From: Pseudomonadota bacterium
Lineage (GTDB): Bacteria > Pseudomonadota > Gammaproteobacteria > Xanthomonadales > SZUA-38
Direction: 5' to 3'
Assembly: GCA_039033415.1 (NCBI GenBank)
Contig: JBCCCR010000043.1
Location: 1-42,535, forward strand
Length of the DNA stretch: 42,535 nt
A model generated the notes under the pieces. The model was not told the origin of the DNA, ran no database searches, and was given only the letters and a program-made list of their open reading frames with translations. Made by a program: the position numbers and the translations under genes. This document shows, piece after piece, positions 1 to 6,228 of this stretch (within the stretch, counting starts at the first letter, position 1; the number at the start of each line of letters is the position of its first letter).

Positions 1-1
1 G

Positions 2-1018
2 AAGGAGGCAGGGTTCGACCCGAACGTCCACGATCCGAGAATCGCCGAGCTGGAAGGCCGCCTGCTCCCATTGGTGGATCGCGTCGAGGTGAGCTTTGTC
101 ACCGACATGACCAGCCGTTGGTTGGCCTTTAACAACGGTGAGCTCGACATCCTGCCGTTAAATGAGACAGCTCTGACCAGCCTGCTACAGCCGGGTTCCA
201 GCGCGCAGCTGCAGCCCCAGTACGCGAAGCGTTTTTCGCTGCATGTGTCGACGGGGAACGAGGTGATCCTGATGAGGATCAAGATGGACGACGAGACCCT
301 CGGGTTTCACCCGGATGCTTCAACTCAACAGCGAAACGCCGAGCTTCGATGCCTGGTGCGGGACGCGCTGAATTGGTCGGACCGAAACTTGGCGTTTTTT
401 GAGGGCAGGGCGCTGGAATTTCAGGGCGTTGTCGCACCAGCCCTCAAGGAGTTTCAGGACGTAAAGCGCCCGATCCGATCAGATGCCGCTATCCGGGAAG
501 GGTTTCAGACCGCCAACATGCTGCCCGATCTCACCTATGGGTTTACGAGTGACCCAAGGAACCTGAAAAACTTCGACGTTTTTCGCAGCCACCTGGCGGC
601 CGCTGGTTATCCAGCCGACAAAATTAAGGCTGTCCGCTACAGCTCCTTTGGCGAATTTCTTAACGGCACCCGAAGCGGCAGGCATCTGGTGTCCAATATC
701 GGATGGACGCTGAACTACCCTGATGCCGAAAACAATCTGCAGCTTTTCTACGGCCCCAACAGCGACGCAGGTGTCAATCTGGGCAACTATCGCAATGACC
801 GGTTCGACGAACTCTACAGGAGGGTCAACAAAACCGATCCATCACCCGAGCGAACGGAACTTGTCGAGTCCATGAATACGCTGCTCTGGGAAGACTGTGC
901 CTACTTCGGCAGCCTAAGCCCCCGGGGACTGGCGTTGAGCCAGAAGCACGTAGTTGGGATGCCCGACCATTCGTCGGCGATGGTGGGGCGCTATTTTGAG
1001 TTCATCGAAAAAAGGTAG
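2..1018 (+). CDS. Family-5 ABC transporter substrate-binding protein (5'-truncated by window edge)
   Basis: The reading frame is open from base 2, so the gene starts left of the window; the TTG at 71 is not its real start. The visible C-terminal ~338 residues align throughout with the complete protein at 2537-4324. Shared blocks are HDPR near the left edge, DRV..F..D..SRW, NEV.L.R..M, NFD.FRS.L...GYP, WTL.Y.DAEN.LQLFYGPN and a C-terminal GRYF. That pattern is the C-terminal half of DppA/OppA-type (SBP_bac_5) binding proteins, which bind peptides or other small solutes outside the inner membrane for an ABC importer. No permease or ATPase of the importer lies in the window. It ends 20 bases before the convergent gene at 1039-1596. 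Substrate is unknown; family is fairly certain. Confidence 0.85.
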   Translation, partial: KEAGFDPNVHDPRIAELEGRLLPLVDRVEVSFVTDMTSRWLAFNNGELDILPLNETALTSLLQPGSSAQLQPQYAKRFSLHVSTGNEVILMRIKMDDETLGFHPDASTQQRNAELRCLVRDALNWSDRNLAFFEGRALEFQGVVAPALKEFQDVKRPIRSDAAIREGFQTANMLPDLTYGFTSDPRNLKNFDVFRSHLAAAGYPADKIKAVRYSSFGEFLNGTRSGRHLVSNIGWTLNYPDAENNLQLFYGPNSDAGVNLGNYRNDRFDELYRRVNKTDPSPERTELVESMNTLLWEDCAYFGSLSPRGLALSQKHVVGMPDHSSAMVGRYFEFIEKR

Positions 1019-1038
1019 AGACAGGGAAGGGCTGTCCG

Positions 1039-1596
1039 CTAGTCCGGACTGTTGGCGAAATCCGGATGCGACTTAAATCCCTGGACGCCAGAATAAGCCG
1101 GATCAGCGACTGAGTCAGAAAGATTACGCATCCTGCCGTAAGCGATCTCGGTCAGGGGCACGTTAACGAACCAAACAGGTTGTAGAACGGGATTTCCAGC
1201 GCTGTCCTTCGCCCCGTCATCTGCCGGCACATTGCGCTGAATCATGACGTCAGGCATTCCATCTCCGCTAAAGTCTCCAACCATTACAAGCGCCCGATCC
1301 AGTAATTCATACTCCACGGAAGCAACGAGCGTTTCGACGTTGGCAATCGCTATGTCCGTCTGTTCCTGGTGGTACTTTGATTGAGCGGACAAAAGGCCGG
1401 CCGCCGGCATGGGAAATTCGTAATTCTCGTTAACCGCAACCAAAAACCCCCTTGCCTTAGGGAATATGAAGGTCTCTAGCAGGGTGTACTTCTGGTTTAG
1501 TTCCTCGTCAGTCAACGGTTCAAGATTGGACCGGGTTCGCTCCTGAGCGAGTAAAGTCGAGGCAAACGCCGTCAAAACGAAGACTAGAAACTTCAA
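1039..1596 (-). CDS. Small exported protein of unknown function, co-transcribed with a DUF6502-like gene
   Basis: 185 residues. The first ~17 residues (MKFLVFVLTAFASTLLA then QE) form a clear Sec signal peptide, so the mature protein should be periplasmic or secreted. Residues ~105-120 contain VGDFSGDGMPDVM, a DxxxDGxxD pattern like the short metal-binding loop of FG-GAP/VCBS repeats, but only one copy is present. I recognise no family. Its start codon overlaps the stop of the upstream DUF6502-like gene by four bases (ATGA), so the two are translationally coupled. It occupies the position that the VDGAGTGA-repeat protein holds in the second module at 4472-5089, although I see no sequence similarity between them. 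Confidence 0.75.
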   Translation of the reverse strand: MKFLVFVLTAFASTLLAQERTRSNLEPLTDEELNQKYTLLETFIFPKARGFLVAVNENYEFPMPAAGLLSAQSKYHQEQTDIAIANVETLVASVEYELLDRALVMVGDFSGDGMPDVMIQRNVPADDGAKDSAGNPVLQPVWFVNVPLTEIAYGRMRNLSDSVADPAYSGVQGFKSHPDFANSPD

Positions 1597-2477
1597 TTTG
1601 ATTTCTCCTGCTCATAAGGCAGCAAAGACTGCTCAGCTCTTCTTTTTTCCCAAAAGTAAAGTCCAACGCCGGTTTCGGTTAGACAACTGTCCAAATCATT
1701 GGAGCTTTCAAACGACTCCATTGCTGGTACAAGGTGATCGTAAGAGAACTCCCTCATCAACTCCTTCATTGCCGCTCGGAACTGAGCAAGCTTCGAGTAT
1801 GGAATCTTGTAGGAGTAGAAATCATGCTGGAAATGCCTGTTATGGATGTCTTCGTTTGACATCTCGAGGTTGTCTTCAGTTGCCCTACCGAGCCGCTCGA
1901 TCATCGCGCAACCAACCTTAAACATGTCCAATTCATTTCCATTTGCTGGCTCGAACTCAGCCGCAAGAAGTCGCAGACGATTCTCTCCATCTACGGATAT
2001 TTTTTTCGCGACGCCCGCACCAACTAATGCGTTCGCCATTGTTCCGTAGCTAATATTCCCAATTGTCTTCCGTACCAAGGTCGAAAAATTCTTTTTGCCA
2101 TAAGGTCCGTTGAGAGGTAAGTCTTCAGGATGACCGTTCGACGTTTGCCAAAAGTCATTTGAGTTCCACTCGGAAATCACGATGGCTTCTGCGCAAACGG
2201 GTCTGTTTCCCGATCTTTCATGGCAATCAAGTTTTTCGGAGATTCGCTTAACTTCAGTCTGGCTGACGCCGCTCATCAAACTCAAGAAGCCGTATTCCTT
2301 TTTTTTCGAGTCACGCCGCTGCTGCGAAAGAGACTCTCGGGCGGCGCTTACGTATGCAGTCTTTAACGCATCAACAAATAGGGGGTACGTTACTCGGAAG
2401 CGAGTCGAAAGGATTCTGACTAATGGCGCGGTTGCGGTGACGGCGTACTCTAATGCGAGGCGTTCTTGTGACGTCAT
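1593..2477 (-). CDS. DUF6502-like protein with a helix-turn-helix-like segment (copy 1)
   Basis: 294 residues, no signal peptide, so cytoplasmic. Residues ~17-45 (APLVRIL...FRVTYPLF) and ~130-156 (F.TLVRK.IGNISYG...AL..AG) match the paralogue at 5298-6209 in order and spacing, as does the C-terminal P...FRA.MKELMRE segment. The pattern fits my recollection of the DUF6502 family of proteobacteria, for which no function is established. Residues ~64-83 (FLSLMSGVSQTEVKRISEKL) read like a helix-turn-helix, so a DNA-binding regulatory role is plausible but unproven. It is the first gene of a two-gene operon and is divergent from the substrate-binding gene at 2537, 59 bases away. I see no strong ribosome site, so the start could lie slightly further in. 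Confidence 0.7.
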   Translation of the reverse strand: MTSQERLALEYAVTATAPLVRILSTRFRVTYPLFVDALKTAYVSAARESLSQQRRDSKKKEYGFLSLMSGVSQTEVKRISEKLDCHERSGNRPVCAEAIVISEWNSNDFWQTSNGHPEDLPLNGPYGKKNFSTLVRKTIGNISYGTMANALVGAGVAKKISVDGENRLRLLAAEFEPANGNELDMFKVGCAMIERLGRATEDNLEMSNEDIHNRHFQHDFYSYKIPYSKLAQFRAAMKELMREFSYDHLVPAMESFESSNDLDSCLTETGVGLYFWEKRRAEQSLLPYEQEKSN

Positions 2478-2506
2478 TGGTCAACTATGGCATTATCATG
2501 TAGATT
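2477..2506 (+). promoter_or_regulatory. Possible sigma70-type promoter for the substrate-binding gene
   Basis: TTGGTC (2477-2482), an 18-base spacer and TAGATT (2501-2506) lie 30 bases upstream of the ATG at 2537, in the 59-base AT-rich gap between the divergent DUF6502-like and substrate-binding genes. The match is moderate. Its -35 box touches the start codon of the divergent gene, so the two promoters must be closely packed. Confidence 0.3.
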
Positions 2507-2536
2507 TTACAACAAAATTGGTAAAAATGGATTGCA

Positions 2537-4324
2537 ATGACTCATTTAGGAATCAAATTTCCCTTCGGTAGGAGCGCGAGGTTGAGTATTTGGATACTCA
2601 TTCTTGCAGTCTTTTGTTCAAGCTGTGGAGATTCGAGTACAGATATTCCCGAACGTGCGTTCACGGTCGCGTTCGATGGGGCGCCGCGCAATATAGATCC
2701 CCTCGGTGCATCGTCCGTTTATTCCGTTGGAGTTGTATTAGCAACATACGAAACTCTCTTTGAGTATGCGTACCTGAAGGATTCTCTGGATATCAAGCCC
2801 GGCCTGGCGAACGAAATGCCGACCGTTTCAGACGACGGCTTGCAACTAACCGTAAGCATTCGAGAAGACAGTGTCTTTGCCGACAGTGAGATTTTCGCCG
2901 ATGGTCGCGGTCGGTCAGTAGCAGCTAGCGATGTGGCGTTCTCTCTTTTGCGCCACTTCGATGAATCACTTCCAGGGCAGGGCGCGTGGCTTTGGCGAGA
3001 CTTAGTAGAGGGAATTCGGGAATGGGATGGTAACTACGATCGTCCTCCTACCGGAATAGAAATAGTTGATGAGCGGACGATCAAATTTACGCTCACCGAG
3101 AAATCGCCTCAATTCCTGCATACCTTAACCACAGGATATTCGGCAGTTGTCCCAACCGAAATTGGGGAGACTGACCAGCAAAGGATCCAGTACCAGTCCT
3201 ACGGGTCGGGGCCATTCAAGGTAAGTCAGTTCGACTCGGCAAGAGTAGTACTAGTGAGAAATGAGAATTATCCGGATCGGAAATTTGATCTATCTGACTC
3301 TGGGTACGTCGCAGGAAAACATGATCCGCGCTTGGAAAAACTAAATGGTATCTCATTGCCAATACCTGACCGTGTAACCATCGAGTTCATTGAGGATCCG
3401 TCGAGCCGGTGGATTTCTTTTGACAACTCTGAGCTTGATTCGATGGTTATCGCCAGTGATTACCTCGACCCAATGCTTGAACAAGGAGAGGATGCGACTT
3501 TGTCGAGTGATTTTAGATCACGGTTTAGACTGAATCGCTACTTGGCGAACGAAGTAGTTCTGCTCAGATTCAATATGCTGGATCCCATCCTTGGGCTGTC
3601 AAACGATCCCGTAGAGCAAAATTATCGCCGGCGATTGAGATGTGCAATTGCGCGCGGCGTCGATTGGGAAAAGCGCAACAAAGTCTTTTTTGGCGGCGAG
3701 GCGTTGCTCTTCGACGGCCTTATGCCGCCGACACTGCCAGAATTCGATGCGAACATAAGGTTCAATCAGCAAGATCGGCAATTGCAGTCAAGGATGCTAT
3801 TTGAAGAGTTGTCAAAGGAGCGGCCTCTGCCTGAGCTAACCTTTGGGCATACAACTTCGAGAATTCAGGTCCAGAATTTTGACTTGTTTCGGTCTAATCT
3901 GATGAATCTGGGATATCCCGAATCCCAGATCGTTGGAGTTCGCTACGCCTCGTTTGGCGATGTTCTCCGCGGCGCACACGACGGCAACCACCAAATCACA
4001 CAAAGCTCGTGGACACTGGATTATGGCGATGCTGAAAATGTGCTACAGCTTTTTTATGGCCCAAACCGGTCGCCAGGTGCGAACATCTCCAATTATGACA
4101 ACAGCCAATACAACAAGCTATTCGAAAGAGTAAAGGCGTTGCGTCCGTCTGAAGTTAGGACGGAACTCATATCAGAGATGCAGACACTATTGGCAGAAGA
4201 CTGTCCATATTCTGGTTCTGCCACGAGGGAACGAGTGGTAATCAGCCAAAGCCGCATTATTGGAAATCCAAGTCACGATGCGACAAAAATTGGCCGGTAT
4301 TTCATGTACATCGGATTTGAATAA
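2537..4324 (+). CDS. Lipoprotein substrate-binding protein, family 5 (complete paralogue)
   Basis: 595 residues. An N-terminal basic stretch (KFPFGRSAR) precedes a hydrophobic core and the lipobox-like CSSC with Cys30 as the acylated residue; Gly follows, so inner-membrane retention by Asp+2 is not indicated. Residues ~42-570 carry the DppA/OppA layout: FTVAFDGAPRNIDPL at the mature N-terminus, the ETLFEY hinge segment and a C-terminal LQLFYGPN block. It is a clear paralogue of the truncated gene at 2-1018. An in-frame TTG at 2582 has a better ribosome site (AGGAG) but would remove the basic n-region, so I keep the ATG. No cognate permease or ATPase is present. Codon use is more AT-rich than in the core genes to the right. 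Confidence 0.85.
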   Translation: MTHLGIKFPFGRSARLSIWILILAVFCSSCGDSSTDIPERAFTVAFDGAPRNIDPLGASSVYSVGVVLATYETLFEYAYLKDSLDIKPGLANEMPTVSDDGLQLTVSIREDSVFADSEIFADGRGRSVAASDVAFSLLRHFDESLPGQGAWLWRDLVEGIREWDGNYDRPPTGIEIVDERTIKFTLTEKSPQFLHTLTTGYSAVVPTEIGETDQQRIQYQSYGSGPFKVSQFDSARVVLVRNENYPDRKFDLSDSGYVAGKHDPRLEKLNGISLPIPDRVTIEFIEDPSSRWISFDNSELDSMVIASDYLDPMLEQGEDATLSSDFRSRFRLNRYLANEVVLLRFNMLDPILGLSNDPVEQNYRRRLRCAIARGVDWEKRNKVFFGGEALLFDGLMPPTLPEFDANIRFNQQDRQLQSRMLFEELSKERPLPELTFGHTTSRIQVQNFDLFRSNLMNLGYPESQIVGVRYASFGDVLRGAHDGNHQITQSSWTLDYGDAENVLQLFYGPNRSPGANISNYDNSQYNKLFERVKALRPSEVRTELISEMQTLLAEDCPYSGSATRERVVISQSRIIGNPSHDATKIGRYFMYIGFE

Positions 4325-4345
4325 AAAACCCGCTGCGGGGTTTTT
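4324..4345. terminator. Bidirectional rho-independent terminator
   Basis: AAAAACCC, a six-base loop (GCTGCG) and GGGTTTTT form a compact hairpin with a T run on one side and an A run on the other. It begins at the stop codon of the substrate-binding gene and lies 126 bases past the end of the convergent repeat-protein gene, so it can serve both. Confidence 0.75.
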
Positions 4346-4389
4346 ACACGCCTCACAGCGGGAGTGGGGTCAATCGAATTTAGGTACAC

Positions 4390-4425
4390 CCCGCTGGCCT
4401 GCCCCCAAAATTGCAGGCCGAGCGG
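4390..4425. repeat. REP-like long hairpin between convergent genes
   Basis: CCCGCT-GGCCTGC and GCAGGCC-g-AGCGGG pair as a 13-base-pair stem with one bulged G and a ten-base loop. On either side a short direct repeat, GTGGGGTC(A/G)ATCG, appears near 4364 and 4430. It resembles an intergenic REP/BIME-type element or a second transcription stop for the minus-strand operon. No other copy is visible in the window. Confidence 0.45.
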
Positions 4426-4471
4426 GATGTGGGGTCGATCGGTTGCGCTGTCAAAGGGATCACAAGGCTCG

Positions 4472-5089
4472 TCAGAAATCGACGACCATGATCTCCTCCA
4501 GCAGTTCGAGCGTTCCGTTTCGTGCGTTGAAAACGGTCTCACTCAAAATATGTCCTTTCTGTTCTTCCCTCAAAATGGCTACAAGTCCGTATTTCTCTGT
4601 TTGCAGCAGCTCGAGCGTCGTAGTCCGAGCTAGTTTTTCTGCACCAGTCCCGGCTCCGTCTACTTTGTCTGCGCCAGTGCCGGCCCCATCGACTTTGGCT
4701 GCACCTGTACCAGCGCCGTCAACTTTTTGTGCACCTGTCCCTGCGCCATCAACTTTCTGTGCACCGGTGCCGGCACCATCGACTTTGTCGGCACCTGTGC
4801 CTGCTCCGTCAACCTTAGCGAGTGTGCTTGCCCCGAGCAGTCTTACCGTTCCAAAGCCATCTTCAAGTTGACCTGCGCCAACGAGAAAGCTTCCTGCTTC
4901 TTTTTGCTGGTATACCGCAGCAACGTGTCCGTTTGCTTCGTTTAGTGTGACCGTTAGCCCCTGATAACGGAATTCCTGTGCACCAAATGCTGGAACGCTT
5001 GCAATCAATAGCGTGATGGCTGCGATTAAGCATCGCGATGCGCTTTTCGTTATTGCGCCGGTTCCTGTCTTCTCGATGTTAGTGCTCAT
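4472..5089 (-). CDS. Exported protein with six tandem VDGAGTGA repeats
   Basis: 205 residues. A 19-residue N-terminal segment containing KTGTGA precedes a hydrophobic stretch (LIAAITLLIASVPAFGA, residues 21-37), a signal peptide probably cut before QEF. Residues 38-90 form a small domain (FRYQGLTVTLNEANG...). Residues 92-151 are six exact 10-residue units K-VDGAGTGA-x, with x = D, Q, Q, A, D, E. Residues 152-205 are a charged tail ending IMVVDF. A perfect AGGAGG sits five bases before the ATG. It is the last gene of the operon EAL / DUF6502-like / GGTG peptide / this gene. I recognise no family. A surface or extracellular repeat protein is my best reading; processing into short peptides is an alternative. 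A plus-strand frame across the repeats is open but lacks a start, ribosome site and signal. Confidence 0.8.
   Translation of the reverse strand: MSTNIEKTGTGAITKSASRCLIAAITLLIASVPAFGAQEFRYQGLTVTLNEANGHVAAVYQQKEAGSFLVGAGQLEDGFGTVRLLGASTLAKVDGAGTGADKVDGAGTGAQKVDGAGTGAQKVDGAGTGAAKVDGAGTGADKVDGAGTGAEKLARTTTLELLQTEKYGLVAILREEQKGHILSETVFNARNGTLELLEEIMVVDF
4637..4816 (-). repeat. Six tandem 30-base units encoding KVDGAGTGAx
   Basis: Six adjoining 30-base units fill these 180 bases with no gaps. The eight residues VDGAGTGA are identical in all six, yet the codons differ: Val is GTT, GTC or GTA, Gly uses GGA, GGT, GGC and GGG, and Thr uses ACA, ACC and ACT. The units are therefore old relative to their nucleotide divergence and the peptide has been held constant. 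Only the tenth residue varies. Confidence 0.95.
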
Positions 5090-5110
5090 TTCTGCCTCCT
5101 AGTAGCTTCG

Positions 5111-5159
5111 GCTCGACTCATTGTTCGAGCTTCTAAAGCCAAGACACCGCTTTGTGCGG
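5111..5159 (-). promoter_or_regulatory. Two stem-loops between the GGTG peptide and repeat-protein genes
   Basis: In the 86-base gap, GCTCGA pairs with TCGAGC (5111-5116 with 5125-5130, eight-base loop) and CCGC pairs with GCGG (5147-5150 with 5156-5159, five-base loop). Neither is followed by a T run on the minus strand, so they look like mRNA-stability or processing hairpins rather than terminators. Confidence 0.4.
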
Positions 5160-5175
5160 CGTTCGTTATTAGTTG

Positions 5176-5256
5176 TTATTTGCCAGTTCCACCAAACTGA
5201 ACTTGGCCCGTTCCACCCGAGGTGATTTGTCCTGTGCCACCAGTTGATACGATCAT
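5176..5256 (-). CDS. 26-residue GGTG-repeat peptide
   Basis: This short frame encodes 26 residues: MIVST, then GGTGQ (residues 6-10), ITS, GGTGQ (14-18), VQF and GGTGK (22-26), so GGTG recurs at an exact period of eight. AGGAGG lies at 5264-5269, seven bases before the ATG, an ideal ribosome site. It is 41 bases downstream of the DUF6502-like gene and 86 bases upstream of the VDGAGTGA-repeat gene, all on the same strand. The three GGTG copies use different codons (GGT GGC ACA GGA; GGT GGA ACG GGC; GGT GGA ACT GGC). There is no signal peptide or membrane segment. I recall GGTG-rich segments in proteins encoded near DUF6502 genes (DUF5666 type), but this is from memory. Function unknown. Confidence 0.75.
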   Translation of the reverse strand: MIVSTGGTGQITSGGTGQVQFGGTGK

Positions 5257-5297
5257 TTTTAAGCCTCCTAATTTAGCTTTTGATTATGGGGTTAAAG

Positions 5298-6209
5298 TTA
5301 GGCAGTGAGCGTTTCATAACGCCCCCACCCGTGGTCTTCGAAGTAGTAGTAACCTACCCCAGCGTGAACGCTTTCTTTGGTCTCCGGGCCACGCTCAAAT
5401 TCTTCTAGTGGCGATACACTCGCCTCAACTTGGTCCCTCAATAAGTCCTTCATCCGTGCCCTAAATTCAGGAATATCCTTGACGTTGAGGCAACGTATGT
5501 ATCGTTCCTGCTGAAATAGGTTATTAGTTGGCGCAAGCAGCGGGTTTTCTAAGTTGTACGTAAATGTTTGAAGCAAATGCCTAATTGATCGCGCTGTGTG
5601 GAGAAGCAGGTCGTCTGTCCGACCCTCTCCGCCGGGAGTGAAAAACCGACGTTTCATCTTCAAACATCGCTTCCCGCGGTGCCGGACAAAGCTGACACAA
5701 CCTGCATCAATCAAAGCATCAACCACTTGACCGTAGGCAATATTGTCCACATGTTTCCGGACAAGCGTTTGCAGAGTACGAGAGTTATACTTTCCAGACG
5801 TGGGCAGCAACATTGGCTCGCCATCATCGTCAAGCCACATTGGATCACTAGACCAAATACCCAAAACTTTTGCCTCTGGGCATACGTCAGTTTGATCTAC
5901 ATAACCTGGTGGCCGTTCTCTTTCGACAAGCTCGTCCACCACTTGCCGACATAGGTGTGGACTAATACCCGTAAAATAAGCAAGTGTTCCCATAGACGGT
6001 TCGCTTTTTGGGTCTTGCTTGGCTGCCTCTTCAAGCGCAATGTCTATGAATAGACTTTTAATTACCCGATCCATCGCTGGATAGGTCACGCGAAAAGTCA
6101 GCATAAACAGCTTAATGATGGGCCGAAGAATCTGCTCCAGAAGGAGCATCGTCTTCGACGCATCAGGCGCTAGGGTGGAATGTGGGGTCTGAATTGTTTG
6201 TGTGCTCAT
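5298..6209 (-). CDS. DUF6502-like protein with a helix-turn-helix-like segment (copy 2)
   Basis: 303 residues, cytoplasmic. It is a paralogue of the protein at 1593-2477: shared blocks are FRVTYP (residues ~39-44), a helix-turn-helix-like segment (TLAYFTGISPHLCRQVVDEL, ~75-94), LVRKHVDNIAYG..VDAL.DAG (~149-170) and P.FRARMKDLLR near the C-terminus. A tyrosine/aromatic-rich end (GVGYYYFEDHGW) matches GVGLYFWE in copy 1. The family is probably DUF6502, of unknown function. It sits 19 bases after the EAL gene and 41 bases before the GGTG peptide gene, so it is the second of four co-directional genes. A regulator of the adjacent repeat genes is a reasonable guess from the context, no more. Confidence 0.7.
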   Translation of the reverse strand: MSTQTIQTPHSTLAPDASKTMLLLEQILRPIIKLFMLTFRVTYPAMDRVIKSLFIDIALEEAAKQDPKSEPSMGTLAYFTGISPHLCRQVVDELVERERPPGYVDQTDVCPEAKVLGIWSSDPMWLDDDGEPMLLPTSGKYNSRTLQTLVRKHVDNIAYGQVVDALIDAGCVSFVRHRGKRCLKMKRRFFTPGGEGRTDDLLLHTARSIRHLLQTFTYNLENPLLAPTNNLFQQERYIRCLNVKDIPEFRARMKDLLRDQVEASVSPLEEFERGPETKESVHAGVGYYYFEDHGWGRYETLTA

Positions 6210-6228
6210 TGGTCCTGGTCCTCTGGAG

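Noticed and set aside
4637-4816. CRISPR-like array of 30-base repeats
   Set aside because: The units abut without spacers, differ in sequence, and sit in a coding frame; no cas genes are present.
4637-4816. RTX calcium-binding nonapeptide repeats
   Set aside because: GTGADKV resembles GxGxDxU in places, but the period is ten, not nine, and the Asp is replaced by Gln, Ala or Glu in most units.
4260-4871. Plus-strand frame with PVPAPST repeats opposite the VDGAGTGA gene
   Set aside because: It starts inside the substrate-binding gene, has no ribosome site or signal peptide, and its conservation follows from sharing third codon positions with the minus-strand gene.
4472-5256. Ribosomally made, modified peptide (RiPP) precursor with repeated cores
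   Set aside because: Repeats and a micropeptide suggested it, but no modification enzyme, radical-SAM, ATP-grasp or peptidase/transporter gene is in the operon, and the larger protein has a Sec signal peptide. Kept only as a remote alternative.
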